From: Solenopsis invicta
Taxonomy: Eukaryota; Arthropoda; Insecta; Hymenoptera; Formicidae
Length of the DNA stretch: 64,000 bases
Direction of reading: 5' to 3'
NCBI RefSeq assembly: GCF_016802725.1
Contig: NC_052668.1
Location: forward strand, 14,675,001 to 14,739,000
The notes under the pieces were generated by a model. It saw only the letters and a list, made by a program, of their open reading frames with translations, did not search any database and was not told the DNA's origin. This document shows positions 49,546-61,500 of the stretch, piece by piece (the first letter of the stretch is position 1; each line of letters begins with the position of its first letter). Position numbers and translations under genes: made by a program.

Positions 49546-51564
49546 TAAATTATTATTATATACATTAATTAAACATGAGTATCAGTTATATCAAATTTTT
49601 TTTAATGTTATCACTGAAGATATATAAAATAATTTTTTTTAGTGAAAAAAATTAGAAAAAACATGTTTTTTCATTGAAAAAATATAAATTTGGTTCTTTT
49701 TCTGATTAAGTACGGTAGCATGATGGCACAAGTCACGAATAAGTCATAAACAATATTCAATAGTTTTGAACGGGAATCGGGAGCTAACGTGTATAGCATA
49801 AGTAGTCTACTATCCAATTTCCAATTTTTTTTCAATACTTTTGAATCTTTTGAATAGTATATTTTAATATAAGCGAGTTTTTATATATAGTAATCGACTG
49901 ATCAATCGCATTATATACAAACACAACTTTTAGAGCTTTAGAGTAACGCTGCATTTGCGCATAATGCAATTAATCAATCGATAAATTAAAAGATTTGCAT
50001 CTCAGGCTGAAACGTGAAGGTTCAGAGCGCAAGCCCACAAAAGTTAGTTTATTCAAAGATATTCAAAATACTGGAAAAATATCTTAGGTTAAATGTATTT
50101 TGTAGTAAGAAGAACTCGCAAACAATAGTCAACGTATGATCATGTAAAAATATGTATAAAATGATCGTAAAATATAAAAAAATCTTGCTTATAAAATATA
50201 AGGTATTAATATTGAAGAGGTATAATTTAAAAGACCGGTGCGCATTTAACAACTCTTCCCTACTTTATATTCAACAAAACGTTAACCGCGATACGATAAA
50301 AAAAAAAAGAAATTACCCAACCGGTTCGCGAAGGACATTATTAAAAATCACAAATCCTGTTAAAACTAATTAGAGATTAAAGTATTAAATGTTTAATTAA
50401 TGTAAAACCAAAAATTGAAATTCTTAATTAAATTCTAATTAGTGTAGAGCCAGATCGGATGTTGAGCCAGATCTCACTGCCGGATGCAACATTGTTGATC
50501 GATGCAGCATGTACTCAGCATAAATTAACAATTCAACGAAATTGATATAAATAACAAAACTGAGAGAAATATACGGCATGTACGCCACCTATCCAACTCG
50601 TTTTGAAATAATATCTCCGACTTTACCGACGACACAGCCAGTTACATCGATCCGCACTTTACAAGAGAAATGCCTTGCCGCCGAAGAGGCGCACGACAAC
50701 GTCGGCAGATGCCGCCTAGCGTCGTAAAATTGTGAGATCCCTCGCAAATTGAAGGAAATTGATGCCAATTTGTATCAATCAGCCGTCGCGGCTGGTTACA
50801 TTCTCGCGAGCTCTGCACACAACGTGTTGGGATTAATTTAATACTCGATGCGTCGGGTTGCTTGATTAACTTTCATGGTCGTCGTACGTGCTCCGAAAGT
50901 GAAAAGGATTCATATGCCCAGAGTCCTATATTACATTTTCCACGAAAATCGATTTATCCGATAATACAAATGCGAATTTTTCGCGAGAAACGAGAAAAAT
51001 TAATATCGCTGATTTTACCGTACATCATTGAATGAGAGCTTTGAAAGAAATAAAACAAACAAATATTACATTGATACAAATAATCAAACTATTAACATGT
51101 AGAAAACTGCAAGCGATATCAGTGATCCTTGATTTAAGTAAGTTTCATTGCTTATTTAATAAAATATACACTTGTACATTTATTACGAAGTGAATTGCTG
51201 TAATTTCACATAATGTTTCTTTATTACTTTATTATATCCCACATTTCGATATAATAATATTTTCATAATTGTGTTTTGTAAATTTGTTTACTGCAAATGC
51301 TGTAAAATAATTATTTTAGAAATATATAAAACTTAAATACGGAACAAAAATTTTATACCCTTCCAGATCGGAAGCCAATATATCCGTTCTGACGGTTGCA
51401 GCGTCATCTTTTTCATAGATCGATGCAATAGCACAGTCAACAAAATTTCAAGTCTAAAATTGTAACAGTCGTTTAAAAACCCTGTGATCCTCAAGGGGTT
51501 AATGCAGTGTACTAATTATAAATCACTATAAAATACTCAACATGATAAAACATTTTTATAACAT
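49546..51564. other. Non-coding stretch
   Basis: AT-rich, with a GC-richer patch at 50580-50900. GAGCCAGATC occurs twice 17 bp apart near 50450. No gene recognised. Confidence 0.6.
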
Positions 51565-51776
51565 ACATTGAAGGAAAAATTACTAAATTTTAATAAATAT
51601 TCGAACAGTACCAATGAAATATTTATTGACTGTAAATAGATATTTATTTAGTACAAGGACCACTAATTTAAGTATTTTTTCTTGTAGATTAAAAATATTT
51701 ATGCACCGTAACTAAATATTTTATTAGTATTATTCAAATAAATATTTATTAAAGTTTAGGAAATTTTTCTCTGAGT
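51565..51776. mobile_element. MITE C, copy 1
   Basis: The left arm AGGAAAAATTACTAAATTTT and the right arm in reverse (GAGAAAAATTTCCTAAACTT) both run on into AATAAATATT tracts. The whole is AT-rich and foldback. A related copy lies at 53295. Confidence 0.7.
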
Positions 51777-53294
51777 GTGAAAATTTTTTCGGTTTCATTC
51801 CATTTCGGAAGAGAAAAAGACGGAGATTACTATTAATTCTTCCTATATATAATCTAAAATAACTATGGTCCAAGATTTATATTAAAGTGCGGATACCGCG
51901 GAATGAATTGATCCGGCCGCTGGATCGGATTATCGGGAAGAGAGCCCCGGTTATCGATTAAAGTTTTCAGCGGTCCTTTTATGCTGTCTCCTCCCCTTCA
52001 TCCGGACAATATCGAAACCGCTGACCGTCCTCGGTCAGCGGAATCCGTCGCCGCTCCAGTAAATGCGTAATCGCGCATAAATCAGAGCGCGGGGAAGGAG
52101 CGAGCGCGCCGCACGATGCATATTTATGCGCCCGCAGCACCGAGAAATTAAATTCACACATTTCATCGGCCCTATAAAGCATGCGCATATTTCGCACGAC
52201 GGAACGCTGAGAATGCAAGTCGCGGGAGGCGGAATACGAAAGGGACACAGGTCCGGAAGAGATTCGTGCTTTTCTCGTGATCTCTTCCATTCCGTCCGCG
52301 CATACTAATTGAATTGCCTTCATTAAGACATCCCGCGAGCGTGGGCGTTGCGCGATGGATTCATTAACGATTCAACGCGATGGCGACGCAACATTTTTGT
52401 ACAACCCATACATCTTCTTGTTAAGGCGCGGCGCCGCGGCAGAGCCGTATTTCTCGATTGTGGCGGGCGGAACGCAGCAAATGTCTTGGCTTATACTTAT
52501 TCATAAGATTCAGATTATATACGAGATACGACATGCCGAATAATTTGGTCAAAATAAATATATTAAAGGAAGTTGATAAAAAGTTAACGTAATGTTTTCT
52601 CAAGCCCCCGTTATTTATTTAACGATTGTTCGCACAAAACATAATCGAGTGCCTTAATCTCGCTGAATTATCGCAATAACAAAAAGTTGAACTTTAGTCG
52701 AGCTCACATATTTTTCTTATGTGAAATTTTAATAATTTATATAATCATATAATTATATAAATTATTAAAATTTCATAATATAATATAATATAAATATACT
52801 ATGTATAATTATATAATTATAAAATTATTATTTTTATAAAACCATAAATTTTGAAATATAATAATTTTGCATATTAAAAATATATAATACAAAGTAATGT
52901 ATATTACCAAAAGCTTTGCCAAAATCTTTCTACGCTTTCGATTGATTGAGCGTTTGCCATTATCTGTTTACTTCGTTCTATTTGACATTCATATATATGC
53001 GTCTTCGTACATTCGCGTGCGCAAGACTGAAGACTGAAATAGTTTAATGAGCCACAAGTAGGTAATTGCGCGTGTCTCGCACGTGTTCGCGGATAGTAAA
53101 TAGATTGATGGCTATGAGGAATATTTGTTAATGTTCATGACTTTATTCTGGAAAATAAGTAGAAATGGAGTGAGTTAAAATAAGACGAATAAATGGGACC
53201 GACCGAGAAACTTGACTGAAACAGATGAATGAAAAGATGCAATTTAATCTTTCTTAACCGACTAGTTTCTAATAAAACTCACTTATGTATGAAC
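51777..53294. other. Non-coding stretch with GC-rich block
   Basis: GC/CpG-rich at about 51890-52480, with overlapping unrecognisable frames on both strands (up to 114 codons). Very AT-rich palindromic sequence follows at 52720-52870. Confidence 0.55.
52722..52775. repeat. Perfect 22-bp inverted repeat, 10-nt spacer
   Basis: The segment from 52722 to 52743 is the exact reverse complement of 52754-52775. Both are AT-rich (TGAAATTTTAATAATTTATA at the left edge). More AT palindromic tracts follow to about 52870. Confidence 0.85.
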
Positions 53295-53513
53295 CACATT
53301 TAGAGACAAAAATTATTAAATTTTAATAAATATTTATTTGAATAATCGCAATGAAATGTTCACTTACGATACATAAATATTTATTCGATAAAAAAAATGG
53401 TAGTTAAATTAAATTAGTGGCTCTTGTACTAAATAAATATTTTTTGACATTTAATAAATATTTTATTGCAACAATATTCAAACAAATATTTATTAAAACT
53501 TTTTCTCTCGGTG
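53295..53513. mobile_element. MITE C, copy 2
   Basis: The left arm TTATTAAATTTTAATAAATA and the right arm in reverse (AAGTTTTAATAAATATTTG) match. The centre holds GTACTAAATAAATATT, also seen in copy 1 in the opposite sense. It ends near CGAGAGAAAAAG. Confidence 0.7.
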
Positions 53514-56144
53514 CACAACAAAATAAAATAATTGTACTTGATAAAAGAATTTGTCAATAAAATTATCCTTCGGTATGTTATATCCGAATATTACAGCCAA
53601 TTAAATACTTCAGAATAATTTTAAAAAATTAACAAGATGTACAAAATCAAATGTTATATTGATGTAACTAATTTAAACACAAATATATTCATACAGTTTC
53701 CGCGACAGCTCTTCGAGAATAATTTGCGAGTTTGCAACCGAATAATAGGAAACCTACGCAGAAATAATGGCTGTATCTTGTTTGCGTTTTATTAGAAACA
53801 TAAACAAATAGCACGTTGTTGATTATGTGTTCTCTATGCGGTCTATGGTGTCCCATGCATAATCGTGCTTATACACACAGTTTACTCCCAAATCTCGTAT
53901 GCGCACACAATTTGTTGTAACAGCATTGTCGCCGCTTGACGACGGCACTTTACTGCGCGTGTGCGATTTACACGACGAATAAACTTTGATTTACCGGCAC
54001 TATCTCGACCGAACAAAATTTCTGCATCCGCAACGGGGAGAGAAAGAGGTGACATTGTTCGCCGCGCTGTATAGCACCGTAACGTTGAATAATCCATCGA
54101 TTAAACCCCGCCTTTCCACGAGTGTGCCTGATAAAAATCACCATTTCGCAATCTAAAATTTTTCTCGGTATTCTTATGCATCCCGCGAATACTTCTATCC
54201 GCAGGCTTAAAAAATTTAACACCTAGTAGTCGCGTTATAGCGAAATATCTGCATCTTTATACTTCCATCGTCGTAAATGGCAACGAACAATCCCGAGGGA
54301 TACGCTATAATGAAATATTTCATCTGCGGAATATTTTATGAGAGTTAATAATGCAAACGATAGTACTTTCTCGACGTCGCGAGTGAACCTTCGGAATAAG
54401 TCGGATATAGAATATACGTGTTAAATTATGTACATGTCGTTCGCCGGTAATTTTGTTGCATCGAATGAGGCAACGATGGACGAATATTGGAAGAATTAAC
54501 GAAGTAGACTGGTAATGTCCAAAATATCAATTATTTACAGCACAATATTTTACCGTTACGTATTATTTAATCGTCTAATTAAATCAATTTGTCTCTTTAT
54601 CATCATATTATTAATAATTATGTGACAAGTATATCCAGACGTACATATGCTGACTTAAAATCACGTTACGTTGGTCGCGAATACCTTTCCGCGAGTTTCT
54701 CTCTTATTCCGGCATTTTCAAATAGCATTGTCGATTAAATATACAAAATCTCAGCGAGCGGTTGCAGTCTTCCGTGAAATTGCACGAAGTGCAGTACCGT
54801 TGCAGGTTAAAGAGACTGGGCTGGCGGGAGAGTCTCTTTAGTATTACCAGCCTCGTTCGGAGTAGAACCTCTTTCGTTTCAGCAGTAGAATTCGCCGATA
54901 CTCTCGCGCGAGCGAGCGAAAGAGAGAAGGAGCAAGCTACCCGCACACGTAAGCCGGTAGAAACTGGCTCTTCCTTTGAGGTTCTCGCTCGGTCTCGCTA
55001 AACGAAAAAATTTACCGCGGGCCTCTCTCGTCTTGTGGAAATTTATTTCAACTCGCCTCCCGCAAAGCTCTCATCCATCTTTCCGGTCCGTAAAGTAGAA
55101 CTCGAGGTACGTTCCGAGGGTCACACCGACCGACGTAAACTCGCACGAGCACGCAAGACCACGCGTAACGAATTTACGGCCACTGACAAACGGAAGACGT
55201 TCGGTATAACGGTAGTGATGGTCCTCGAACCAATACCGGCAATAGCGTGCGCCAAAGATACATGGAAAACAGACGGATTTGCGAAGAGGACGACGGTTAA
55301 AAAATTTATATTCCTTAGCAGTACAGTAAAAGGAAGAGATATGTACCTATGTCGTGTGAATGCCAGATACTAATTCATTAATTGATATCTTATTTTTTAA
55401 AACTATATGACGCATATAATATTCAAAATTGAATAAAGTCAGCCAACAATTTTAAGGACGTATCGGACATATGATTTCTGCAAAATAAAAAAAAATGTGT
55501 TAATATTAACGCTTCAAATAAATTATATACGTATAAAAGTTGTGTGAATAAGGTTATACTTTTATTTAACAATGTATTTCTATAGTTTTTTTTACTCTAT
55601 TTGTTATTATAAATTAAATTATTCTTTACAACATAAAGAAAAATTTCTCAAGTCTTTTGTGCAAGTACTTCAAGTATTAGAGATAATTTATACAAAGTTT
55701 TATTGTGACTGTTTAGTTATTTTGTAAATAAATAAATATTGTTTATTTTACAGAACTGATCTCTGCATCGCAATAAAACTTTTTTACATAAATCATGAGT
55801 ATTTAAAGTACTTACTTAAATAAAAAAAATTCAGATTTCATTCATTATTTCATTATTAATTAAATATTCATTACAGCATGTCTAAATGACTTTTTTATCC
55901 AGGCAAAAAATCACCGCCAAATTTTTTCTACTACTTTCAAATACAATATAAAACAATTTGTAATTTTTTCATAACTTTTTTAATGTTCTGAGAAATGTCC
56001 TACACATCCTTAAATAAATTAGTATATGTATAAACTTGTTACGTAATATATAAAATAAAATTAATTATAATTTAAAATATTGTAGAAATATTAATTGTGA
56101 AATTACTGGCCATGACTTTCATTTTAAACAGAATATCATTTCGT
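53514..56144. other. Non-coding stretch with GC-richer block
   Basis: GC-richer at about 53880-54330 and 54680-55330. The plus frame 55035-55373 (112 codons) is basic and has no recognisable domain. The rest is AT-rich. Confidence 0.55.
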
Positions 56145-56400
56145 ACATAGGAAGAACAATTTTACTGCAAGATCTAAAAATTTAGCTAGATGCGGATCAA
56201 AAAATAATTTTATATTGGGCCTACATAATTATATATATATATATATATATATCAAAATAATTATGCAGAACGCTCAAGCATGATAATGTTGCTGCAAACA
56301 GTTTTGACATTTTAACAACCAAGTTAAACATCCAATACAATTTTTTAAATTAATTCAACATAATTATTTTCAGATTCGTTTGAAAATTGTTCTTCGAAAG
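56145..56400 (+). mobile_element. MITE family E, copy 3
   Basis: The left end ATAGGAAGAACAATTTTACT is mirrored on the right by AAAATTGTTCTTCGAAAG. Inner landmarks AATTATGCAGAACGCTCAAG and TTGCTGCAAACAGTTTTGAC match copies 1 and 2. An (AT)11 run at 56231-56252 has expanded inside it. Confidence 0.75.
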
Positions 56401-56553
56401 TGTGTGAAGTATCGCGCGTATGGACCTTTATAAATTCAAGTAATAATTTGATATCTTCTGTAGCAACAGCAAAACGACGGTGTGCAAATTGCGCGAGACA
56501 CGGAATATGATTTCGTCGATAGTATTACTTCAAAATAAAGCAGCACTCGCGCA

Positions 56554-56584
<31 letters not shown>

Positions 56585-58017
56585 GAGAGTGCGCATAAGT
56601 CTGCGTAACGGTACGATGGTTTTATTGTCGACGCGTCAACGTTATATCTCTGAAAGAATATATTTCTCGCGTTTGAGACTGTTAAATCATAAGTATCTGA
56701 TACTCGTGCAAAGTACGAGCATCATCATCACTATGTAATATAACGGTGTCGGCTCACGACGAATATTCGCGACGGAGACGATCAGATGTTCGATGAGCGA
56801 TTACGTTACAGACGCAATTACTGTCGGCGCATTCTTTAACGACAGCTCATCAGACGTTTCTTTGGAGAAACGGCATCCTCCGTAAGTTCAAAGTCTCAAC
56901 GACTTTGTCTCGCCGATAGCGTCACTACTGCTGCTATTGAGAAGTTTGTTGGTAATTTTCGAGACTTTGTTCCCTTAATGTAAATTCAATGAAGTATATT
57001 TTGATGAGATATAACACATAAAGACCGATGACAGACTGAATGAATAATATTTGATAAATAATTTTTCAGGATAAATCACTCTCATCTGCGCATATATAAT
57101 ATACGTGAATAAATTTGTAAAAATGTTTAATGCCTATTCTCCAACTCTTTATGCTTTTATCTTACTCTATATTATTTATATCACGTCGTTTAGCTAATCA
57201 AAGATATGTATCCCTCGGTATACATCGTATGAAAAATATTAAATGTGAAAACTGGCATTAAAATCTTTTCGCTCTCTTCCGCTTACCATCGCTTCAAGAT
57301 TCTCGCAAACTGAATATCGTGTTTTATCTCGCGAAAGTGGCATTAGAGAATTAAAAAAAGAGAAAGGAAATAATGTTATACAGAGATATTGAAATTGTGT
57401 TATGTACAAAAAGTAACGGCTTATCCGCCATACGAAGCTGCCTCTTCGACCGTCGCTTCGCGACATCGACGGAATATAAATGATAGGAATATTCCATGCG
57501 ATCAAGTTGTTTCGAATTCACCGACGACTTCTGCAGTACGAGCAGGATATTATGCTGTTCCGGCTTTATAATCCCGCTGCATGTCCGCATGATCTTGCGA
57601 ATTCGTAGCCGGCTGTTACTCGGCTCTTAATCTAAAATCTAACGATACAGCGAGGTCCATAAAACGGCTAGGATAAATCTGCAGCGGCACAGCTGCCGTA
57701 TGGGACCATTAAATCTTAACAGCAGTCGGTGTAACCGCCGGTTTCTGGGATAGGGGAGAAATAGAAGAGAAGTGAATCGCTTGTGCCTCGATACCACCTG
57801 TAGTAAGAGTAAATTGAATCAATCACCTGACAACGCCGGGCAGTTCCGGATTTTTTTTTTTCACTTATTATTTTATCGTCTTTCTCTTACATATACAAAA
57901 TGTTTACAAAAATTGGATTACGTAACGTTTAGCAAAATACAATTGTGTTAAATTGTGTTTTGTACCGTTATATCGACATATATCTTACATATAATTTACC
58001 ACAACTCTTGCTTAACT
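56401..58017. other. Non-coding stretch
   Basis: Holds the GA repeat at 56554. On the minus strand a pyrimidine tract (TTTCTCTTTTTTTAATTCTC) and a GATG|GTAAGC donor at about 57287 enclose a possible 23-41 nt exon. The acceptor is poorly placed and I do not call it. Confidence 0.5.
56554..56589. repeat. (GA)n microsatellite
   Basis: GA units interrupted by two AAA triplets, on the opposite strand sense to the CT runs elsewhere. Confidence 0.95.
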
Positions 58018-58214
58018 ACACTGTTAAAAATGTCATGAAATTCAATGTATATTTAAATTACACAAGTACATTAAATTTAATGTATCTATAACTGAAAAGT
58101 ATGTGAAATTCAATGCACTTTGGTGACATTAAATGTTTTTAATACCTGTTTAAAAAATTTGCTTTCGTGTTATATTAAATTACATTAAATTTTGTTGCCC
58201 ATTTTTAACAGTGT
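58018..58214. mobile_element. MITE D, ACACTGTTAAAAATG ends
   Basis: It has perfect 15-bp terminal inverted repeats, ACACTGTTAAAAATG at the left and its reverse complement at 58200-58214. Inside are further inverted tracts rich in TTAAATTACA and ATTAAATTTAATGT. The flanks show no exact target duplication. Confidence 0.75.
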
Positions 58215-58348
58215 CTACAATTGTTTAAAAAAAAAAATCAGTCAAACATTCTCGTTATCTATAACATTGAAAATCTTGGATAATATCCAAACATCAACAT
58301 CTGTCTCCATTTTTAAATACTACGTTTACTCTAAAAAATAATTTAGTA

Positions 58349-58566
58349 TTAGGTCATTTGCGAAATAAGGTGAGACTTTTTATTTTCGATATTTCTGGTA
58401 TAACAAAAGATGATATCATGATACTTTGAAGTTATTCAGTGGTCCCCGATGTTATCGATGACTCGGTCCCCTACTGTTGCTAGTTTACTAACACCATTAG
58501 GAGTCCACTTTCATTCAAAGTTGCAAGATGCTCATACTACTTTATTTCGCATGATAAATGACCCGA
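58349..58566. mobile_element. Mariner-type MITE with TA target duplication
   Basis: The ends TTAGGTCATTTGCGAAATAA and, in reverse, TCGGGTCATTTATCATGCGA (continuing AATAA) are inverted repeats that differ by a 5-nt insertion. TA lies immediately outside on both sides (58347-58348 and 58567-58568), as in Tc1/mariner insertion. About 170 bp of internal sequence has no transposase. Confidence 0.7.
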
Positions 58567-59175
58567 TACTTGATATTCTTCCGTTCCGAATCTCTAACTT
58601 GCTATGTTAGAAGTATGACCTCGTTCATTGTGTAAATCTAAATCAAGAATCTTTTCGATGCTTTCAAATTTTGTAAGAAACTTTGCTTTGTCATAAATTC
58701 CGAAAAATTTTGAACGTAAGACAGATTCGACAAAGAACTTCAGGATCGTCGTATCAATTGTATACTGCAAACGCGATTATGTAATCATTGCATTAAAATC
58801 CATTTACCTCTCCATCTCGATTCATCGGTCGAACGATTAACCGCGCGACGATCTGGTCTCACGCAATTTCGGATGTCTCGTTCGACATCCAGTGATCCAT
58901 GCATCCATGCCCAGTGAAAAAATGCCCAATTGTACTACAATATTCATAATTACGAATATTGTAACATGCAATGTTTTAACATGGAGTATATCCGACCTAG
59001 GGATTCACATTACAGCCATCGTTAACCATCTGATATACCTTGAATGACTATTGGGACCACCAGCAGAATAGGTGGATATCAATACTTGAGTATACTCGTC
59101 GTAGTTGAATATCAGTCGAAGGGATGATGTTGCCGATGCGAACCTTTCAATTGACGACGTGATCTCGTCGTGATC

Positions 59176-59211
59176 GATGATAGAAGCAGCGCGGATGATA
59201 GAAGCAGCGCG
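59176..59211 (-). repeat. 18-bp perfect tandem repeat just after a stop codon
   Basis: GATGATAGAAGCAGCGCG (plus strand) is repeated exactly, two bases beyond the TAG of the minus-strand frame at 59214. It would fall in that gene's 3' UTR. Confidence 0.9.
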
Positions 59212-59213
59212 AT

Positions 59214-59558
59214 CTAGCCCCCGATCAGGAGCCAAGGCAAGAAAATGGTGACGCAGAGCGCCGCCACACAACTGGACAGCATCGCCAGGGGACTCGCAGC
59301 TGTCTCCATTTCCATGTTTTCCATCACACCGTAATCCTCATCGGGAACGAATTCGCGTATTTCCACGTCGCATCTGAAGCACACGCGTGCCGTGCTGCTC
59401 TTGAAATGAGATCCGTCCTTGCGCAGCACTTGAGCCCCCGAACCTTTGCGTTCCAGCTTCCAACCGGGCTCCTGCATCAGCATCATCTTGTATTCTTTCG
59501 TCAAATTCGAGCTTTTTACGATCAGAGAGTCACTCTTCGAAAACGTTCCGATTCTCGC
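59214..59558 (-). CDS. Probable 3'-terminal coding exon, protein with GPI-signal-like tail
   Basis: The frame is open from a TGA at 59559-59561 to a TAG at 59214-59216. The first in-frame ATG is at 59484-59486, giving a minimum protein of 90 residues; if spliced, the exon starts between there and 59558, but no strong acceptor is visible. Third codon positions are GC-rich in an AT-rich region, which suggests real coding. Numbered from the TTG codon at 59504, the protein has a basic, polar N-terminal part (1-40), a C-x-x-C pair (42, 45), an acidic segment (47-67), small residues at 69-71 (A, A, S) and a hydrophobic C-terminus (74-96). That tail fits a GPI-attachment signal or a tail anchor, so the product would sit at the cell surface or in a membrane. 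The stretch around H33-F34 up to the cysteines faintly recalls the second Ig domain of Beat-family axon-guidance proteins, but too weakly to assign. Family unknown. Confidence 0.45.
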   Translation of the reverse strand, partial: ARIGTFSKSDSLIVKSSNLTKEYKMMLMQEPGWKLERKGSGAQVLRKDGSHFKSSTARVCFRCDVEIREFVPDEDYGVMENMEMETAASPLAMLSSCVAALCVTIFLPWLLIGG

Positions 59559-60021
59559 TCAATGCGTAGATCGAACTCAAAGATCGCAGGATCTCAGTTT
59601 GCCGAATGCTTCGCGAAACGGAAATACGTTCTCGCGAAGAAACAGTCGGTTTAATTGGTTTTCGAAGACGCGCGTCGATTATATGAAGGCAATATCTGCG
59701 CCAGCACCGCCGTTGTCTGCTGGAAGATATACTGTCGATACCTGCAAAGGAAAGTTCTAGCATAAATCGGTGAATTGCGCGCTGCGCCACACGACGATGG
59801 CGGTACTTCAATAACAAGATCGATCGCACACGATGGTTCAAAGAGGCGATTCTACGTGACAAAAAGTTTTCAAGTTATAACATTGTAAAATTTCTTTTAT
59901 TCCTTGTTCGATTACGTGACGGATCTTGAGATCATTGGCTGCTAGATGTTATTGAAGGTTTAATTTTGCAGTACACGCGATAGTACTTTTAACTCAATAT
60001 TTTTATATTATTAAACGATTG

Positions 60022-60430
60022 TTAGATACATTTTAGCAACTCCCCATCTTTTGTTATTTCATTTACAGCGGAGACTTCTTGTTCGAACGTATAAATACGG
60101 TACAGCTGCTGCTGCAGGGCTTTTTCAAACCTCTGCAGCCACGGCTTATCAAACGTGTCACGTTTTATAAATGCATCGGAGCCTCGAGCAAAAAGCGAGA
60201 AACCGTTCATCGTAGTTCGTCGGCGATTCATCGGCTTCCTGCCGGCTGGAACGAGTATTAATCGAAGCAACTTCGACAACTTCGCGACAGTTTCCGGCAG
60301 TGAGATCGCGGATAGCGCGCACTATTAATACAGCCTCGAGCGGTCGATCGCCACATTGCAAACCCATATTCACGATCGCGAGTAATTTCGTAAATGTGCT
60401 GAAGAACGCAAAGCAAAAATTCGACCAAGC
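60022..60430 (-). other. Possible coding remnant in two overlapping minus-strand frames
   Basis: Two minus-strand frames look coding-like here. One (about 60158-60400) follows an acceptor-like TTCTTCAG and includes GLQCGDRPLEAVLIVRAI. The other (60022-60279) includes FDKPWLQRFEKALQQQLY and ends in a stop at 60022. They overlap out of register, so joining them would need a frameshift or a small intron. Base composition is richer than the flanks. I recognise no family. It could be a decayed gene, an upstream exon of the frame at 59214, or chance. The region 59560-59860, between this and the 59214 frame, is also open in more than one minus frame. Confidence 0.2.
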
Positions 60431-60989
60431 CCGGAAACGAGCACACTAAAATATGGTAAAATTGCAATTCGCATTATATTGTACAATGGAAAACGTTTTA
60501 TCCATACGTATAAATCCTAAATAAATAGTGCAGCATGATCATCTTAAAATAATTATCAACCTTGGGCGAAATATAATTTTGTGAAAAGATGATAAAAATA
60601 TTATAACAAATTCCATTTGCAGAAATCAATAAAAATTCATACGGTACTAAAAGGTCTTTTTTAATCATCGAGAAAAAAATGTTACCCCGAGCTTTCCAAT
60701 ACCAAATGTAATTAGTTCGGTGGCGTCTATTTTTGTTTTCAGACAAAACACAACATATCCATTAAACATTTACACCAGCATCGAAGATTAATGCGAATTA
60801 GAGAGAGGTACTTAAACGCAGACGAATTGTCTATTTTATATGCTTTACTTGCTTCTATACTCAATTTTCTGCAGAGCCCCGAAATAGTGTCGCACTGCAG
60901 GTAATTAAACTGCAATTTGCCATGTCGATGATTACGGCTTGTCAAATTAAATCCGTTTGCATGCGAGACTAAACAGGTCGGGTGACAAT

Positions 60990-61019
60990 GCAGCCTAATT
61001 ATAGGCAGCCTAATTATAG
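60990..61019 (+). repeat. 15-bp perfect tandem repeat x2
   Basis: GCAGCCTAATTATAG is repeated exactly, head to tail. Confidence 0.9.
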
Positions 61020-61385
61020 ACGGACAGCGACTCACATCGACATAGGCGAACATGAAAAGCGGATTCGCGATTACGATCATTGACGAAAATACACGCCTGC
61101 GTTCGTCTATTATCGTAGTTATCGTCCTAATTCTATATTAATATCAGACGTAAACACGTCCACAGTTGCTCTTAATATCTCAATACATCTCAATAGATAT
61201 GAGTTATAAAGGAAAAGAAAACTAACTTTATATTTATTTTATAATATTTAGATTACCCAAAAAAATAAAATTTTCAATAAAAATCAAATGGAACATTTTA
61301 AAAAGCAATTTCTTTGAAACACTGTACTTCGAAATGTTTGTTGAATATACGTATAATATACCTTTTAAAAAAGAAGGTTTTATAA

Positions 61386-61500
61386 GACATTAAGGAAATT
61401 ATAACGCTATTAAGAATTTTAATAGATAAGAGTAGATTAAGAACTAAAAATATCTCAGAAGACATTAAGGGAATTATAATGTCATTAAGAACTACTAAAG
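61386..61500 (+). repeat. Two direct repeats of about 36 bp, offset 75 bp
   Basis: GACATTAAGGAAATTATAAC at 61386 recurs as GACATTAAGGGAATTATAAT at 61461. Both are followed by (G/T)(C/T)-(A/T)TTAAGAA-like sequence. Confidence 0.75.

Noticed and set aside
57239..57345. Second possible microexon on the minus strand (donor GATG|GTAAGC)
   Set aside because: The AG nearest the pyrimidine tract is poorly placed, the later AG (TTCAG) has no pyrimidine tract, and the exon is AT-rich and unremarkable.
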